Of a stretch of 33,835 bases of DNA, positions 15,225 to 24,082 are shown in pieces. Each line of letters opens with the position of its first letter. Within the stretch, counting starts at the first letter, position 1. The stretch covers positions 1 through 33,835 of the forward strand of contig JALLOG010000024.1 in the NCBI GenBank assembly GCA_027717645.1. Reading direction: 5' to 3'. The notes under the pieces are model-generated. The model ran no database searches, was not told the origin of the DNA, and was given only the letters and a program-made list of their open reading frames with translations. Origin of the DNA: Desulfobacterota bacterium AH_259_B03_O07 (lineage in GTDB: Bacteria; Desulfobacterota_D; UBA1144; Nemesobacterales; CSP1-2). The translations under genes and the position numbers were made by a program.

Positions 15225-16112
15225 ATGCTAATGCAAGATTTTTATAAAGATGGCCGAAAACAAATAATTTCATTCGAGATCTTTCCTCCTAAAACTAACA
15301 AGGGAATGGAAAATCTCCAATCTGTACTACCTGACCTTATTTCACTAAAACCGGATTTTATGACCGTAACTTACGGTGCTTTGGGATCAACCCGTGACAC
15401 TACACTTGAGATTGCTTCTTTAATAAAAAACAAATACAAAATGGAAACGGCATGTCATCTTACATGCGTTGGTTCATCTCGAAAGGAATTGGATGACATC
15501 CTTAAACGGTTAGTCGATTCTAATATACGAAATATCGTTGCCCTCAGGGGTGACCCACCAAAGGGAGAAACAAAATTCCTAACCCCACAAGATGGCTACT
15601 CACACGCGCACCAGCTAGTTGAACACATTCGCGAATTTGAGAAGAAACAAGGACTTGAGCCATTCGGATTAGCGGTGGCAGGTTATCCTGAAAAGCACCT
15701 AGAAGCTAAAAGCATGGAAAATGATATCTCTAACCTCAAGAATAAGATAGAAGCTGGAGCAGAAGTCATTATTACTCAGCTTTTTTTCGATAATGCCTTT
15801 TACTTTAAATTTTTAGATAAGGTTAGACAAGCAGGTATCAATGTTCCAATCATTCCCGGCTTAATGCCGGTCCTTTCCGTGACGCAAATTCAGAGGATCA
15901 CCTCAATGTGCGGTTCAAGCATACCTCGAAAACTTCAGGCCGAACTAGACTTAGCAATAGACGATGACGATAAGGCCCATCAAATAGGCGTTGAACAATG
16001 TGTTAACCAGGCTAAAGAGCTTTTAAAACATGGAGTTGAAGGGATACATTTTTATGTACTAAATAAATCAACTCATATCAGACAGATAATGGAATCCATT
16101 TACAAGGAATAA
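15225..16112 (+). CDS. metF: 5,10-methylenetetrahydrofolate reductase
   Basis: MetF reduces 5,10-methylene-THF to 5-methyl-THF with FAD, supplying the methyl group for methionine. The 295-residue TIM-barrel shows the N-terminal SFEIFPPKTNKGMENL, the FAD-contact stretch MTVTYGALGSTRD, the ACHLTCVGSSRKEL motif, IVALRGDPPKG, and TQLFFDNAFYFKF. Length matches the single-domain bacterial enzyme. An AGGA element lies seven bases before the ATG. It is monocistronic as far as the sequence shows and is divergent from yqeY. Confidence 0.95.
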   Translation: MLMQDFYKDGRKQIISFEIFPPKTNKGMENLQSVLPDLISLKPDFMTVTYGALGSTRDTTLEIASLIKNKYKMETACHLTCVGSSRKELDDILKRLVDSNIRNIVALRGDPPKGETKFLTPQDGYSHAHQLVEHIREFEKKQGLEPFGLAVAGYPEKHLEAKSMENDISNLKNKIEAGAEVIITQLFFDNAFYFKFLDKVRQAGINVPIIPGLMPVLSVTQIQRITSMCGSSIPRKLQAELDLAIDDDDKAHQIGVEQCVNQAKELLKHGVEGIHFYVLNKSTHIRQIMESIYKE

Positions 16113-16201
16113 ACATTTCTCTGAAGTACCGATGATAAAAAACTCCCAAGAATGTTCACATGGGTTAACAAATTTATCTGTAGTAAAAAGGGTAAAGTCT
16201 G

Positions 16202-17035
16202 ATGTATAGAAGAAGGTGCTTCTATTATGGATCTCTCTTTTTAATCCTTCAATCAGCATCTGCCTTCGCAGATGTCACGGAAGCAGCTAACTTATTGATT
16301 GAAGCATACAAAGATAACAAACCGTTACATATTATTTCCGATCGCTTTCCTCATATTGACCAAATCGCCGCTTATAAAATTCAGAAAAAGTTTGTACAAC
16401 AAAGATTGGAAAATGATAACATTGCAGGATTTAAGGCCGATCTTACCTCAATTAAGAGTCAAAAAAAGTTTGGGACAGAAACACCTGTCGCAGGTGTACT
16501 TCTGGCTTCAGGACTAAATAAAGGAAGTCCTGATGTCGACATTAAGAATTTTAAAATGCCTATGATAGAAACCGAGATCGGTTTTATAATCGGAAAACCA
16601 ATCAATAAACCAATTCTAGAAATTAATATGCTCATTGATAAAATTGAAGCCGTTGTTCCAGTAATAGAAATTCCAGACATTGGTTTCGAAGATACAAAGA
16701 GGGTTAAAGGAGTTGATATCATTGCATCAAATGTGGCCTCTACTGACTTCATAATCGGAAATCAAGAGACATTTAATAACATAGACATCAATGAGATCAG
16801 CGCGACCCTGTACTTTAACGGCAATGTAATCAATCGTGGAGTCGCGACAGATGCAATGGGAAATCAGCTAAAAGCTCTTCTCTGGCTTGTCAACAAAATT
16901 GTTAAACAAGGTTGGGAAGTAGAACCCGGTCAAATAATGATAACGGGTGTCTTAGGAAAAATGATCCCAGGAAAACAGGGTAAATATTTTGCCGACTTCA
17001 GAATTCTTGGGAAAATTTCATTTAACATGAAATAA
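16202..17035 (+). CDS. Exported MhpD-like 2-keto-4-pentenoate hydratase family protein
   Basis: This 277-residue protein belongs to the fumarylacetoacetate-hydrolase-like hydratases (MhpD/HpcG). The metal ligands are conserved as a Glu-x-Glu pair in MIETEIGFIIGKP (123, 125) and a third Glu in VVPVIEIPD (156). The AGFKAD and TETPVAGVLL segments are also present. Unusually it begins with a signal peptide (SLFLILQSASAFADV, cleavage after AFA), whereas the aromatic-degradation enzymes are cytosolic. It stands alone without meta-cleavage pathway genes, so its periplasmic substrate is unknown and a non-catabolic role is possible. The ribosome site is weak. Confidence 0.86.
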   Translation: MYRRRCFYYGSLFLILQSASAFADVTEAANLLIEAYKDNKPLHIISDRFPHIDQIAAYKIQKKFVQQRLENDNIAGFKADLTSIKSQKKFGTETPVAGVLLASGLNKGSPDVDIKNFKMPMIETEIGFIIGKPINKPILEINMLIDKIEAVVPVIEIPDIGFEDTKRVKGVDIIASNVASTDFIIGNQETFNNIDINEISATLYFNGNVINRGVATDAMGNQLKALLWLVNKIVKQGWEVEPGQIMITGVLGKMIPGKQGKYFADFRILGKISFNMK

Positions 17036-17110
17036 TGCGATTTATACAGTCACAATGTCTCAAATTGTAATACAATTAATTTATAGAAAATACATTAGTT
17101 TTAAAAAATT

Positions 17111-18028
17111 ATGAAATTTGGAATTACCATACCTCTTCACAGAGGCGTTGACGTACAAGTGAACATAGAATTGGCTAAAAGAGCCGAGAAACTTGGGTTT
17201 GATTCAATCTGGATAAGTGATCATGTAATTCTTCCCGAAAAATACAAGGACAGATTTAGTGATACCCTATATGATCCATTTGTTATTCTTGGATATTTAG
17301 CAGCACACACAGATAAGATAAAGCTTGGAACAAGTGTGTTAATTCTTCCATATAGGAACCCCATTTTCGTAGCCAAGATGATAGCAACTCTGGATGTGCT
17401 TTCAGGTGGAAGGATCATATTCGGAGTGGGTCCGGGTTGGATGAGTGAAGAATTTGATGCTCTAGGGATTCCTTTCAATGATAGAGGGGAAAGGACAGAT
17501 GAATATATAAGGATTTTTAAAGAGCTTTGGACTAAGGACGAGCATAGTTTCAAAGGGGGCTTTCATAATTTTTCTGAAATTAAATTCTATCCAAAGCCCC
17601 ATCAAAAACCACATCCACCGATATGGATTGGGGGAAATAGTAAAAGAGCGATTACTAGAGCCGTGGAACACGGCAACGGATGGCATCCAGTATGGTTTGG
17701 TCCAAGTGATATGCATCAGGAATTAATTTATTTAAAAAACATAGCTAAAGATAAGGATAGGGAATTAGAGAATTTTGTTTTCTCTATCAGAAATAGGCTT
17801 AGAATATTGAAAGAAGGACAAAAGCAAACAAAGAATTTAGAAAGATTGCGGGGCAAACCCACTTTCGCATTCTACGGCACAAAGGAAGAGATAATTGAAT
17901 ACATAAGCGAATTCGAAAAAATAGGAGTTTCTCACATAGCTTTCGATATAGATGTAGACAATGATGAAGAAATGTTTGCTATGATTCATACCTTCTCAAA
18001 GCACATAATGCCTATTTTTAAGGAATAG
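17111..18028 (+). CDS. LLM-class flavin/F420-dependent oxidoreductase (TIGR03619-like)
   Basis: A 305-residue luciferase-like monooxygenase family protein. Visible landmarks are KFGITIPLHRG, AKRAEKLGFDSIWISDHV, the KLGTSVLILPYRNP segment, LDVLSGGRIIFGVGPGW, and PPIWIGGNSKRAI followed by NGWHPVW. The last two features recall the Rv2161c/TIGR03619 subgroup, which has been linked to F420. Cofactor (F420 or FMN) and substrate cannot be read from the sequence. No Shine-Dalgarno precedes the ATG. A hairpin with a distal T-run follows the stop. Confidence 0.88.
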   Translation: MKFGITIPLHRGVDVQVNIELAKRAEKLGFDSIWISDHVILPEKYKDRFSDTLYDPFVILGYLAAHTDKIKLGTSVLILPYRNPIFVAKMIATLDVLSGGRIIFGVGPGWMSEEFDALGIPFNDRGERTDEYIRIFKELWTKDEHSFKGGFHNFSEIKFYPKPHQKPHPPIWIGGNSKRAITRAVEHGNGWHPVWFGPSDMHQELIYLKNIAKDKDRELENFVFSIRNRLRILKEGQKQTKNLERLRGKPTFAFYGTKEEIIEYISEFEKIGVSHIAFDIDVDNDEEMFAMIHTFSKHIMPIFKE

Positions 18029-18053
18029 CGGAGAGAAAATCCTAACTAGTTTT

Positions 18054-18083
18054 CAACCAGCAAGACTGGTTGGCTACCCAATT
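18054..18083 (+). terminator. Hairpin after the LLM oxidoreductase gene
   Basis: CAACCAG and CTGGTTG form a 7-bp stem with a 5-base loop, followed by GCTACCCAATTTTTATT. It can act as a terminator but is also a copy of the repeat seen at 21948 (GTAGCC-NN-CCAG-N-CTTGCTGGT on one strand), so the hairpin may come from the repeat. Confidence 0.4.
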
Positions 18084-18100
18084 TTTATTCCACATGAGGG

Positions 18101-18220
18101 AGAACCACCACCGGGAGGTTCTATTGTATTAAACTTAGGTAGGCACACCATCCCTTCGATTCACTCAGGACAGGCTTGGTGCGAATTATGGATCGCAGCT
18201 AGAAGCGGCTCATACAATAC
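18101..18220. repeat. Degenerate composite intergenic repeat
   Basis: Part of this stretch (GTAGGCACACCATCCC ... GATCGCAGCTAGAAGCGGCT) is a decayed copy of the element at 21995-22049. The added block CCCTTCGATTCACTCAGGAC resembles another common intergenic repeat. AGAACC and GGTTCT at 18101-18122 form a separate hairpin. No coding sequence is present between 18029 and 18230. Confidence 0.55.
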
Positions 18221-18230
18221 ATTTTTATCC

Positions 18231-18665
18231 TCATTTTAAAATATTAGGTCGGGAGTTTTTTCCTTCCCTTTCAAGTTGTTCTCTTAAGTATTTATTAACA
18301 GTACCCCAATAGCGCCACCAATAGGAATTTTCATCATGATTTATCATCTGAGTTTCAGCCCAATTTATCGTCATAAAGATATCTCCGTGATAAAGCAAAA
18401 GTTTGTTAGCTGCATCTTTAGCCTGTTCATCATCAACGTCTAATTTGTTAAGTTCGTTATTTATGTGACTTTTTATCTTTTCAATATTATTCATAATCTC
18501 GGGTGCAACTTCTTTTATTTTTTCTCCCACAGTGTGTATTTCGTCAGGAAATTCATCCGAATGACTGTTCACTAAATCCACAAAGTCTAACACCTTCTCC
18601 AAATTTCCTTTTGCTTTCATTGTTTCTGTGACCAGATCTGTCAATTCCTTTGCTGTCTTTGGCAT
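18231..18665 (-). CDS. Hypothetical all-helical protein
   Basis: The 144-residue protein is charged, predicted helical and lacks a signal peptide or membrane segment. A strong ribosome site (AAGGAGAAATGTT then ATG) supports it as a real gene. It begins about 20 bases after the end of the disrupted TPR reading frame, so the two probably share a transcript. Near its end the unusual NSYWWRYWGTVNKYL adds four aromatic residues in a row of six. I do not recognise the family. Confidence 0.72.
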   Translation of the reverse strand: MPKTAKELTDLVTETMKAKGNLEKVLDFVDLVNSHSDEFPDEIHTVGEKIKEVAPEIMNNIEKIKSHINNELNKLDVDDEQAKDAANKLLLYHGDIFMTINWAETQMINHDENSYWWRYWGTVNKYLREQLEREGKNSRPNILK

Positions 18666-18684
18666 AACATTTCTCCTTATGTAA

Positions 18685-19377
18685 TTATTCAGTAAGTTTT
18701 ATAAATTCTTTGCCTCTCTCTAAATTTATAAATACCTTATCTTTTTTAGCTTCGTACTTGAATGAGTTATCATGATCAATGGCTTTTTTTAAATCCTAAT
18801 TAGCCTTTTTGTTAATTCCCTTCTTAGCATAGACCCTCGCGCGGTTGTACCATGCTTCGGCATAATAAGATTTTAGCTTGATAGCTTTATCTAATGCCTT
18901 AATTGCATCATCAAGCAAATTAAGGTTACACAGCGCCACTCCTTTGTTATTCCAGGCTTCAACATAATCTGATTGAAATTCTAATGCCTTATCGTATGCC
19001 TCAATAGCTTCTTCATCACGTCCTAGCCAACCCAGGGCTGCCCCCTTATTACACCAGGCAACAGGAAACCATGGTTTTAATGCTAATGTTTTGTTAGACG
19101 CTGCAAGTGCCTCTTCAAAACGCCCAAGCTTTCCTAGAGCAGCAGACTTATTATTCCAAGCCTCCGCGTAGTCGGGCTTAATTTGAATTGCTCTATTATA
19201 AGCCTCGACTTCCTCTTCATGTCGACAAACAACTGAAAGAACAATTCCCTTGTTGTACCACGCTCCTGCAAAATCAGATTTCAAAACTATTGCCTTATCA
19301 AGGTTCTTAATTGCTCCTTCGTAATCACCTTTATAATATAGGTCAGTAGCTCGAAGTACATATTCTTCAGGCTTCAA
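18685..19377 (-). pseudogene. TPR protein with an in-frame amber codon
   Basis: Five tetratricopeptide repeats (AWYNKGIVL, AWNNKSAALGKLGRFEEALA and so on) run in frame to a TAG at 18796. The same frame continues without another stop through DLKKAIDHDNSFKYEAKKDK and ends at TAA 18685. That downstream piece is the expected C-terminal half-repeat of such proteins (L-x-K-A-I-x-x-D ... KLTE). The amber codon is therefore a nonsense change, or a natural read-through site. The start is the TTG at 19377, six bases after AGGAG. The shortened product still carries five complete TPRs and may function. Confidence 0.8.
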
Positions 19378-19416
19378 AATCAACTCCTATTTATTGATTT
19401 AAATCATGGATAACCA

Positions 19417-20262
19417 CTATTGTTTAGGTCTTAAAACTACTATCCCGGGTTTATTTGAAATATAAGTAAGGAAATCTTCATCAACAACCCTTCTATTCTC
19501 ATCTCTTGACGAAGCATGTCTTAGATATACCCCTTCCTCTTTTTTAATAATTATCCCCGTGTGAGAGACATCCAATCCTTCTTTCTCTGTATACATACCT
19601 ACGTAGTCACCAGTTTTTAAACGGCCAATTATTACTTCATCAATCGAAGCAGATGGGATATAGGTTACAGACCTCTCTTTGACGGGTATCCCCGTAAGAT
19701 AATAAGTACCGTCCCCTTTCTTGTTGAGTATTTTCTTAACAGTCATGGTTTTATCTCCACCTATATCACTTGTTACATCAATGACGTTACCACTATTAGA
19801 CTCCACCCAGTCTGTAAAGAAATGATTCCTGTTCCTAAATCCTATATCACCAGATTGGTATCTAATTGACTGGAGATTATTTACAAAATTGGGATATGAA
19901 TCTGAGAGCTGCATAGCTTCCACATAATCTATATATGTAAAACAGTCCATTCCGTCCAAATTTATCACCAATAATTCAGGGGTATTGATACTACCAATCA
20001 GAGTTGAATCTTCGTATTTCACATTTAAGAACTGCTCAGATATAAAGTCAATACGACTACCCGAATCATTATTTTTAGCGGATTTTTGCATCATGTCGTT
20101 CAATTTATTCTCACTCCACTTTCCTAGTATAACAACCTTTTCTTTGTTCTCCATAGAAAAAGCAGTATGAGTCATGCAACCGTAAAACGATATTGATAAA
20201 TTTAATGCCAAATAGATCAAAACAAATTTAAAAGTCAAGCAATTTGGTAAGGAATTCTTCAT
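19417..20262 (-). CDS. DUF1460 (NlpC/P60-like amidase) envelope protein
   Basis: The 281-residue protein matches the DUF1460 family, a papain-like fold related to N-acetylmuramoyl-L-alanine amidases and L,D-endopeptidases. The putative nucleophile is in NLDGMDCFTYIDYVEAM (Cys 107), followed by FRNRNHFFTDW, VSHTGIIIKK (His 234) and LRHASS. An N-terminal hydrophobic segment ends near SFYGC (Cys 29), which could be a weak lipobox; either way it is exported. It probably trims peptidoglycan peptides or related periplasmic substrates. It is divergent from the thioredoxin-like gene, with about 160 bases between them. Confidence 0.87.
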   Translation of the reverse strand: MKNSLPNCLTFKFVLIYLALNLSISFYGCMTHTAFSMENKEKVVILGKWSENKLNDMMQKSAKNNDSGSRIDFISEQFLNVKYEDSTLIGSINTPELLVINLDGMDCFTYIDYVEAMQLSDSYPNFVNNLQSIRYQSGDIGFRNRNHFFTDWVESNSGNVIDVTSDIGGDKTMTVKKILNKKGDGTYYLTGIPVKERSVTYIPSASIDEVIIGRLKTGDYVGMYTEKEGLDVSHTGIIIKKEEGVYLRHASSRDENRRVVDEDFLTYISNKPGIVVLRPKQ

Positions 20263-20420
20263 AGTAGTTCGATTATATATTCTACCTAATTCTTCTTAAA
20301 TAAATGTGAATTACCCTATTTGCAAAATATCTAAAATCTTAGTCATATATTAAGAAAATGTATGATATGGAATATTTATTTGATATATTTTAATTAAAAT
20401 TAATTAGGGAGCGGAATCGA

Positions 20421-21422
20421 ATGTATGTTCAAAAGGGAAAGGTTCGCATGCCAGAAATAAATACCGGTAAGTGGATTAATTCACATGAAATAAGTACACA
20501 ACAGCTTAAAGGAAAAGTCGTCTTAGTTGACTTTTGGGACTATACGTGTGTGAACTGTATCAGGACTCTTCCATACCTAAGAGAATGGTACGAGAGATAT
20601 CATGAAAAAGGCTTAGAGGTCGTTGGAGTACACGCTCCTGAATTCACATTTTCAAGAACGGAAGAAAATGTAAGAAAAGGAATTGTTGAATTTGAAATAA
20701 GGTATCCAGTAGTCATGGATAATGATTACAAGATCTGGCAGGCATTCGCTAATCGCTCCTGGCCCTCGAAATATCTAATCGATAAAAACGGATATTTTAG
20801 ATATGCACACTTTGGAGAAGGTAACTATATTGAAACAGAAATGGCTATTCAACTATTAATAAAAGAGTTGGATCCTGACGTGGATTTACCAGATCTAATG
20901 AAGCCCATCAGGGATTCGGATATCCCTGGCATACACTGCTACAGGGTCAGTCCTGAACTATTCTTGGGATATAAGAGAGGCAAATTAGGTAATCTTGAAG
21001 AATTAAGGCAAGACGAACCACAGGAATACGAAAAGCCCGAGATTAGCGAAGAAGACACTATTTATCTTGAGGGTAGATGGATTAACACGTCAGAATTTAT
21101 CGAGCCCGCTTTAGAAGATTCAAACGAAGGAGCTCACGTATATCTAAAATACACCTCATATGAAGTTAATCTGGTAATAAACCCTGAGAAGGATAAAGAT
21201 TTTAAAGTCCACATTATGCAGGATAATAAAAACCTTGATGCCGAGAATGCCGGTGATGATGCAGAGATTGATTCAGAAGGTAAAAGCTACGTAGTTGTAA
21301 GTGATCCGAAGATGTATAACTTGATCAAAAACAAAGATGTTGGTTCTCATCTATTACATCTGTCAACAAATTCTAATGGTTTCGCCGTCTTTGCTTTCAC
21401 ATTCGTAAGCTGTGCTCTATAA
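20421..21422 (+). CDS. DipZ-like thioredoxin-domain protein (cytosolic form)
   Basis: The N-terminal 160 residues are a TlpA/thioredoxin-like domain with active site WDYTCVNCIRTLPYL (Cys 43 and 46) and the GVHAPEFTFSRTEENV segment typical of DipZ. The C-terminal part (about 210-333) matches the carbohydrate-binding-like C-terminal domain of DipZ (DTIYLEGRW, HVYLKYTSYEVNLVI, KMYNLIKNKDVGSHLLHLST). The CcdA-like membrane domain of full DipZ is missing and there is no signal peptide. It may be a soluble cytosolic disulphide reductase or peroxidase. AGGGAG precedes the ATG. The small lipoprotein gene begins 18 bases after its stop. Confidence 0.88.
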   Translation: MYVQKGKVRMPEINTGKWINSHEISTQQLKGKVVLVDFWDYTCVNCIRTLPYLREWYERYHEKGLEVVGVHAPEFTFSRTEENVRKGIVEFEIRYPVVMDNDYKIWQAFANRSWPSKYLIDKNGYFRYAHFGEGNYIETEMAIQLLIKELDPDVDLPDLMKPIRDSDIPGIHCYRVSPELFLGYKRGKLGNLEELRQDEPQEYEKPEISEEDTIYLEGRWINTSEFIEPALEDSNEGAHVYLKYTSYEVNLVINPEKDKDFKVHIMQDNKNLDAENAGDDAEIDSEGKSYVVVSDPKMYNLIKNKDVGSHLLHLSTNSNGFAVFAFTFVSCAL

Positions 21423-21440
21423 TTTCACGGATTTTAAAAA

Positions 21441-21917
21441 ATGTTCAATTTAAAATTTATAAATGCTCTAATAATTGTGTCCTGTTGTATCTTATTCGTT
21501 TCTTGCGCCAGCATGAGGACAAACGAAACCAAATATTCAATCGTAAAAGAATCCAAGGATGATGAAAAGAGTTATGATATCTGGTATTTCGTCTCAAGAG
21601 TGGGTACGGATAGGCCATTTAAAGTTTTTGTAGCAAAAGCAAGTATTTTAATTGAAAATGATAGCAGAAGGTCCTGGAGTAAGCTTGTATTTACAGCTGA
21701 GCAAACCGATGAAGATGGAATCAATTATAAAGAAGTTTATATTTATTCCTCAGTTAACTGTTTAGACCGCACATATTCTTATATAGCTTCTCGTTTTTAT
21801 AACACGATTGGCGAGCTAGTATTCAGCGAGAATTTTTCTACAGATCCTGAGCCTATATTAGCTGACACAGTTAGTGATTATGTATCAAGATTTGTTTGTG
21901 CTTATTCAGAGAATTGA
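21441..21917 (+). CDS. Putative lipoprotein, surface-adhesin-E-like
   Basis: The 158-residue protein has a signal peptide ending in the lipobox LFVSC (Cys at about 22). The mature part ends with a pattern like the adhesin-E family: VNCLDRTYSYIASRFYNTIG, FSENFST and a final DYVSRFVC, with two cysteines that could form a disulphide. The family usually binds host or surface components in pathogens, but in this environmental setting the role is unknown. It follows the thioredoxin-like gene by 18 bases, so co-transcription is likely. Repeats follow the stop. Confidence 0.75.
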   Translation: MFNLKFINALIIVSCCILFVSCASMRTNETKYSIVKESKDDEKSYDIWYFVSRVGTDRPFKVFVAKASILIENDSRRSWSKLVFTAEQTDEDGINYKEVYIYSSVNCLDRTYSYIASRFYNTIGELVFSENFSTDPEPILADTVSDYVSRFVCAYSEN

Positions 21918-21947
21918 GATAATGCAAGAAGTCTCTTTCGAATCTAG

Positions 21948-22049
21948 GTAGCCGCCCAGCCTTGCTGGTCAGTTTATAATTAATTTATATCCCCGTAGGA
22001 GCGCCATCCCTGGCGCGACAATTGTATCGCGGCTGGAAGCCGCTCCTAC
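21948..22049. repeat. Intergenic repeat with GTAGGAGCG inverted ends
   Basis: GTAGGAGCG (21995-22003) and CGCTCCTAC (22041-22049) are perfect inverted ends around a second dyad (GCGCC ATCCC TGGCGC). The stretch before it, GTAGCCGCCCAGCCTTGCTG, matches 18055-18078 on the opposite strand. The unit is of the REP/MITE type found in many Gram-negative genomes as I remember them. No gene is present between 21918 and 22139. Confidence 0.65.
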
Positions 22050-22139
22050 AATTCGACTGTTTGTCACGGGTAGTCCTCGCCGGAGCGTATTTGCAGTCGT
22101 GATTTAGCCGATCATAAGAAATGTTGGTTTTTATCACGA

Positions 22140-22748
22140 CTATCTGCGTGGTTTACACAAAGAAGGATTAGCCTCCCACTCTTTTATCAAATCATCCGCT
22201 CTGCTTATTTGCTTAGGTGTCATTTTAACTCGAATCTTTTCGAGAAGCTCATCGGCTCGATTTTGTTCAGCACTAGATCCCATTTTGCTAGCTAAACCAA
22301 ACCATTTATATGCTTTAACAAGATCCTTTCCTACCCCACAACCTCTTCTGCAATTAATTGGTGAATACGGAATACTCTCATGAGAATACATAATCCCTAG
22401 AGCAAGTTGAGACTGACCCTGACCTTGATTAGCTGATTTAAACCACACGTTGCTTGCTTCCTTATAACTTTTTCTTACCCCCGCACCTCTAAAGTAGAGA
22501 AGCCCTAAGCCATACCCGGCATCACAATCTCCATCCTCAGCAAGTGGTTTCCAGTACTTCAATGCTATATCATAGTTGCCATATTCATACCAACGTAGTC
22601 CAATTATATAGCCGTCCTTCTCAGTAAATTCGTTAATCGGGTTGGGCAACTGATTTTGAATACTCTTTAGATCCCGACAACTCGCTACTAATAATAGAAC
22701 GATTAAAATACTAAACTTTAAAAACACGAATTTGAATACACCTATCAT
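22140..22748 (-). CDS. Sel1-repeat lipoprotein
   Basis: A 202-residue exported protein with a hydrophobic leader ending in the lipobox VASC, then about three Sel1-type repeats (YDIALKYWKPLAEDGDCDAG, GLGLLYFRGAGVRKSYKEAS, LAYKWFGLASKMGSSAEQNR-like). Two cysteines in CRRGCG add a short disulphide or metal loop. Sel1 proteins bind protein partners. The ATG at 22748 is chosen over the TTG three codons earlier. The neighbouring PQQ propeller gene ends 130 bases before its start, on the same strand. Confidence 0.83.
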   Translation of the reverse strand: MIGVFKFVFLKFSILIVLLLVASCRDLKSIQNQLPNPINEFTEKDGYIIGLRWYEYGNYDIALKYWKPLAEDGDCDAGYGLGLLYFRGAGVRKSYKEASNVWFKSANQGQGQSQLALGIMYSHESIPYSPINCRRGCGVGKDLVKAYKWFGLASKMGSSAEQNRADELLEKIRVKMTPKQISRADDLIKEWEANPSLCKPRR

Positions 22749-22878
22749 CAAAGTCAATATTTACCGATCTAGTGAGTTACAAAAGATAACATCCTAAAAA
22801 TTAAAGGAAATTTTAAGGCAAAAATATTTCGATCATTTGGAATTAAGCATAGATAGATAAATAAAGAAAAAAACAACC

Positions 22879-24072
22879 TTATTCGAGGGCATAGATATAA
22901 CCGTCTTGTCTTCCGAAGTAAATAACTCCGTCCGATACGGTCGGTGAAGATGACATAAGCTTTTCTATTTTGTATTTCCATAATTCCTTGCCATTATTAA
23001 TGTCCAATGCATAGATCAACCCGTCATTACTACCGAAATATATAATACCATCGGCTATTGCGGGGGAAGAACTAACAGCCCGTACTGTATCAAACTTCCA
23101 TTTCGTTTTCCCAGTCGTAGCATCCACTGCATAAAGTCCATCGAGGCCCCCAATATAGACCACACCATCAGATATCGCAGGTGATGAAATCATCCAATCG
23201 AGCACACTGCTATCTGTCACGAACTTCCACTTTTCCTTTCCTGTATTTGCTTCAAGAGCGAAAAGATGGGTATCAAAAACACCAAAATATATGACGCCTT
23301 CAGCTATGGTAGGGGTAGAAAAAATTTCACCTTCTGTCTTAAATTTCCATTTCTCCTTACCGGTATTGAGTTCAACTGCGTATAGATATTTGTCAAAGCT
23401 GCCAAAATAGATAACTCCATAAAATATAGCAGGTGAAGACAATACTCCCGCGTTAGTCTTAAATCTCCATTTTTCCTTACCCGTCTTAATATCAACCGCA
23501 TATAGATTAGAGTCATAGCTGCCGAATATCACCAATCCTCCTGTCACAACAGGTGATGATCGCACTTCGCCGTCTGTTTTAAATCTCCATTTCTCATTCC
23601 CAGTCAAAGCATCTAGCGCATAAAGATGACCATCGCTACCTCCGAAATATACAACACCACCATCCAATGCAGGGGATGACCCAACTTCGGAATTCGTTTT
23701 AGACTTCCACTTTAAACGGCCTGTATTCACATCTATAGCATACAGTCCATTCACCGAACCTATAAAAACGACCCCATTTGAAACAGTTGGCGTAGATTCA
23801 ACTTCACCTGGTGTTTTAAACTTCCATTTTAATCCTTTGAGTTTGTTTACGCCATTGGTTCTATAAACACCTGTACGTTCCATATTTGCCCGAAACATTG
23901 CATCTTGCATCGAAACCTTCTTAGTACCACCTGAATTTGTATTTTCCTCTCGGAGAGACTTATCAGTTAGTTCATAAAAGCCAACTACCCTTGTATTAAC
24001 CAATATGATTACGGTTAAAAAAGTTAATATTGAAGTTGCAATTTTTAAAAATGGTATGTTCATTTCCTTCAA
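22879..24072 (-). CDS. PQQ-like 8-blade beta-propeller protein, membrane anchored
   Basis: This protein of 397 residues has an uncleaved-looking N-terminal helix (residues 7-25), then eight repeats of the type VIYFGSxDGYLYALDxxTGKEKWKFKT (quoted as pattern). This is the WD-like fold of PQQ_2/PQQ_3 and BamB proteins. Each blade begins with SSP or STP and contains the G-x-x-[FY]-[FI]-G strand. No enzyme residues for PQQ binding stand out, so a scaffold role is more likely than a dehydrogenase. It may start at TTG 24072 or ATG 24063. A small membrane-protein gene ends 10 bases upstream, which suggests an operon. Confidence 0.88.
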   Translation of the reverse strand: MKEMNIPFLKIATSILTFLTVIILVNTRVVGFYELTDKSLREENTNSGGTKKVSMQDAMFRANMERTGVYRTNGVNKLKGLKWKFKTPGEVESTPTVSNGVVFIGSVNGLYAIDVNTGRLKWKSKTNSEVGSSPALDGGVVYFGGSDGHLYALDALTGNEKWRFKTDGEVRSSPVVTGGLVIFGSYDSNLYAVDIKTGKEKWRFKTNAGVLSSPAIFYGVIYFGSFDKYLYAVELNTGKEKWKFKTEGEIFSTPTIAEGVIYFGVFDTHLFALEANTGKEKWKFVTDSSVLDWMISSPAISDGVVYIGGLDGLYAVDATTGKTKWKFDTVRAVSSSPAIADGIIYFGSNDGLIYALDINNGKELWKYKIEKLMSSSPTVSDGVIYFGRQDGYIYALE

Positions 24073-24082
24073 CCAACTGCTG

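Noticed and set aside
16068-16259. 63-residue minus-strand ORF across the metF end
   Set aside because: No ribosome site and no recognisable content; overlaps two convincing genes.
17221-17716. Two minus-strand ORFs inside the LLM oxidoreductase gene
   Set aside because: Overlapping shadows with no start signals; the plus-strand gene is clearly a known family.
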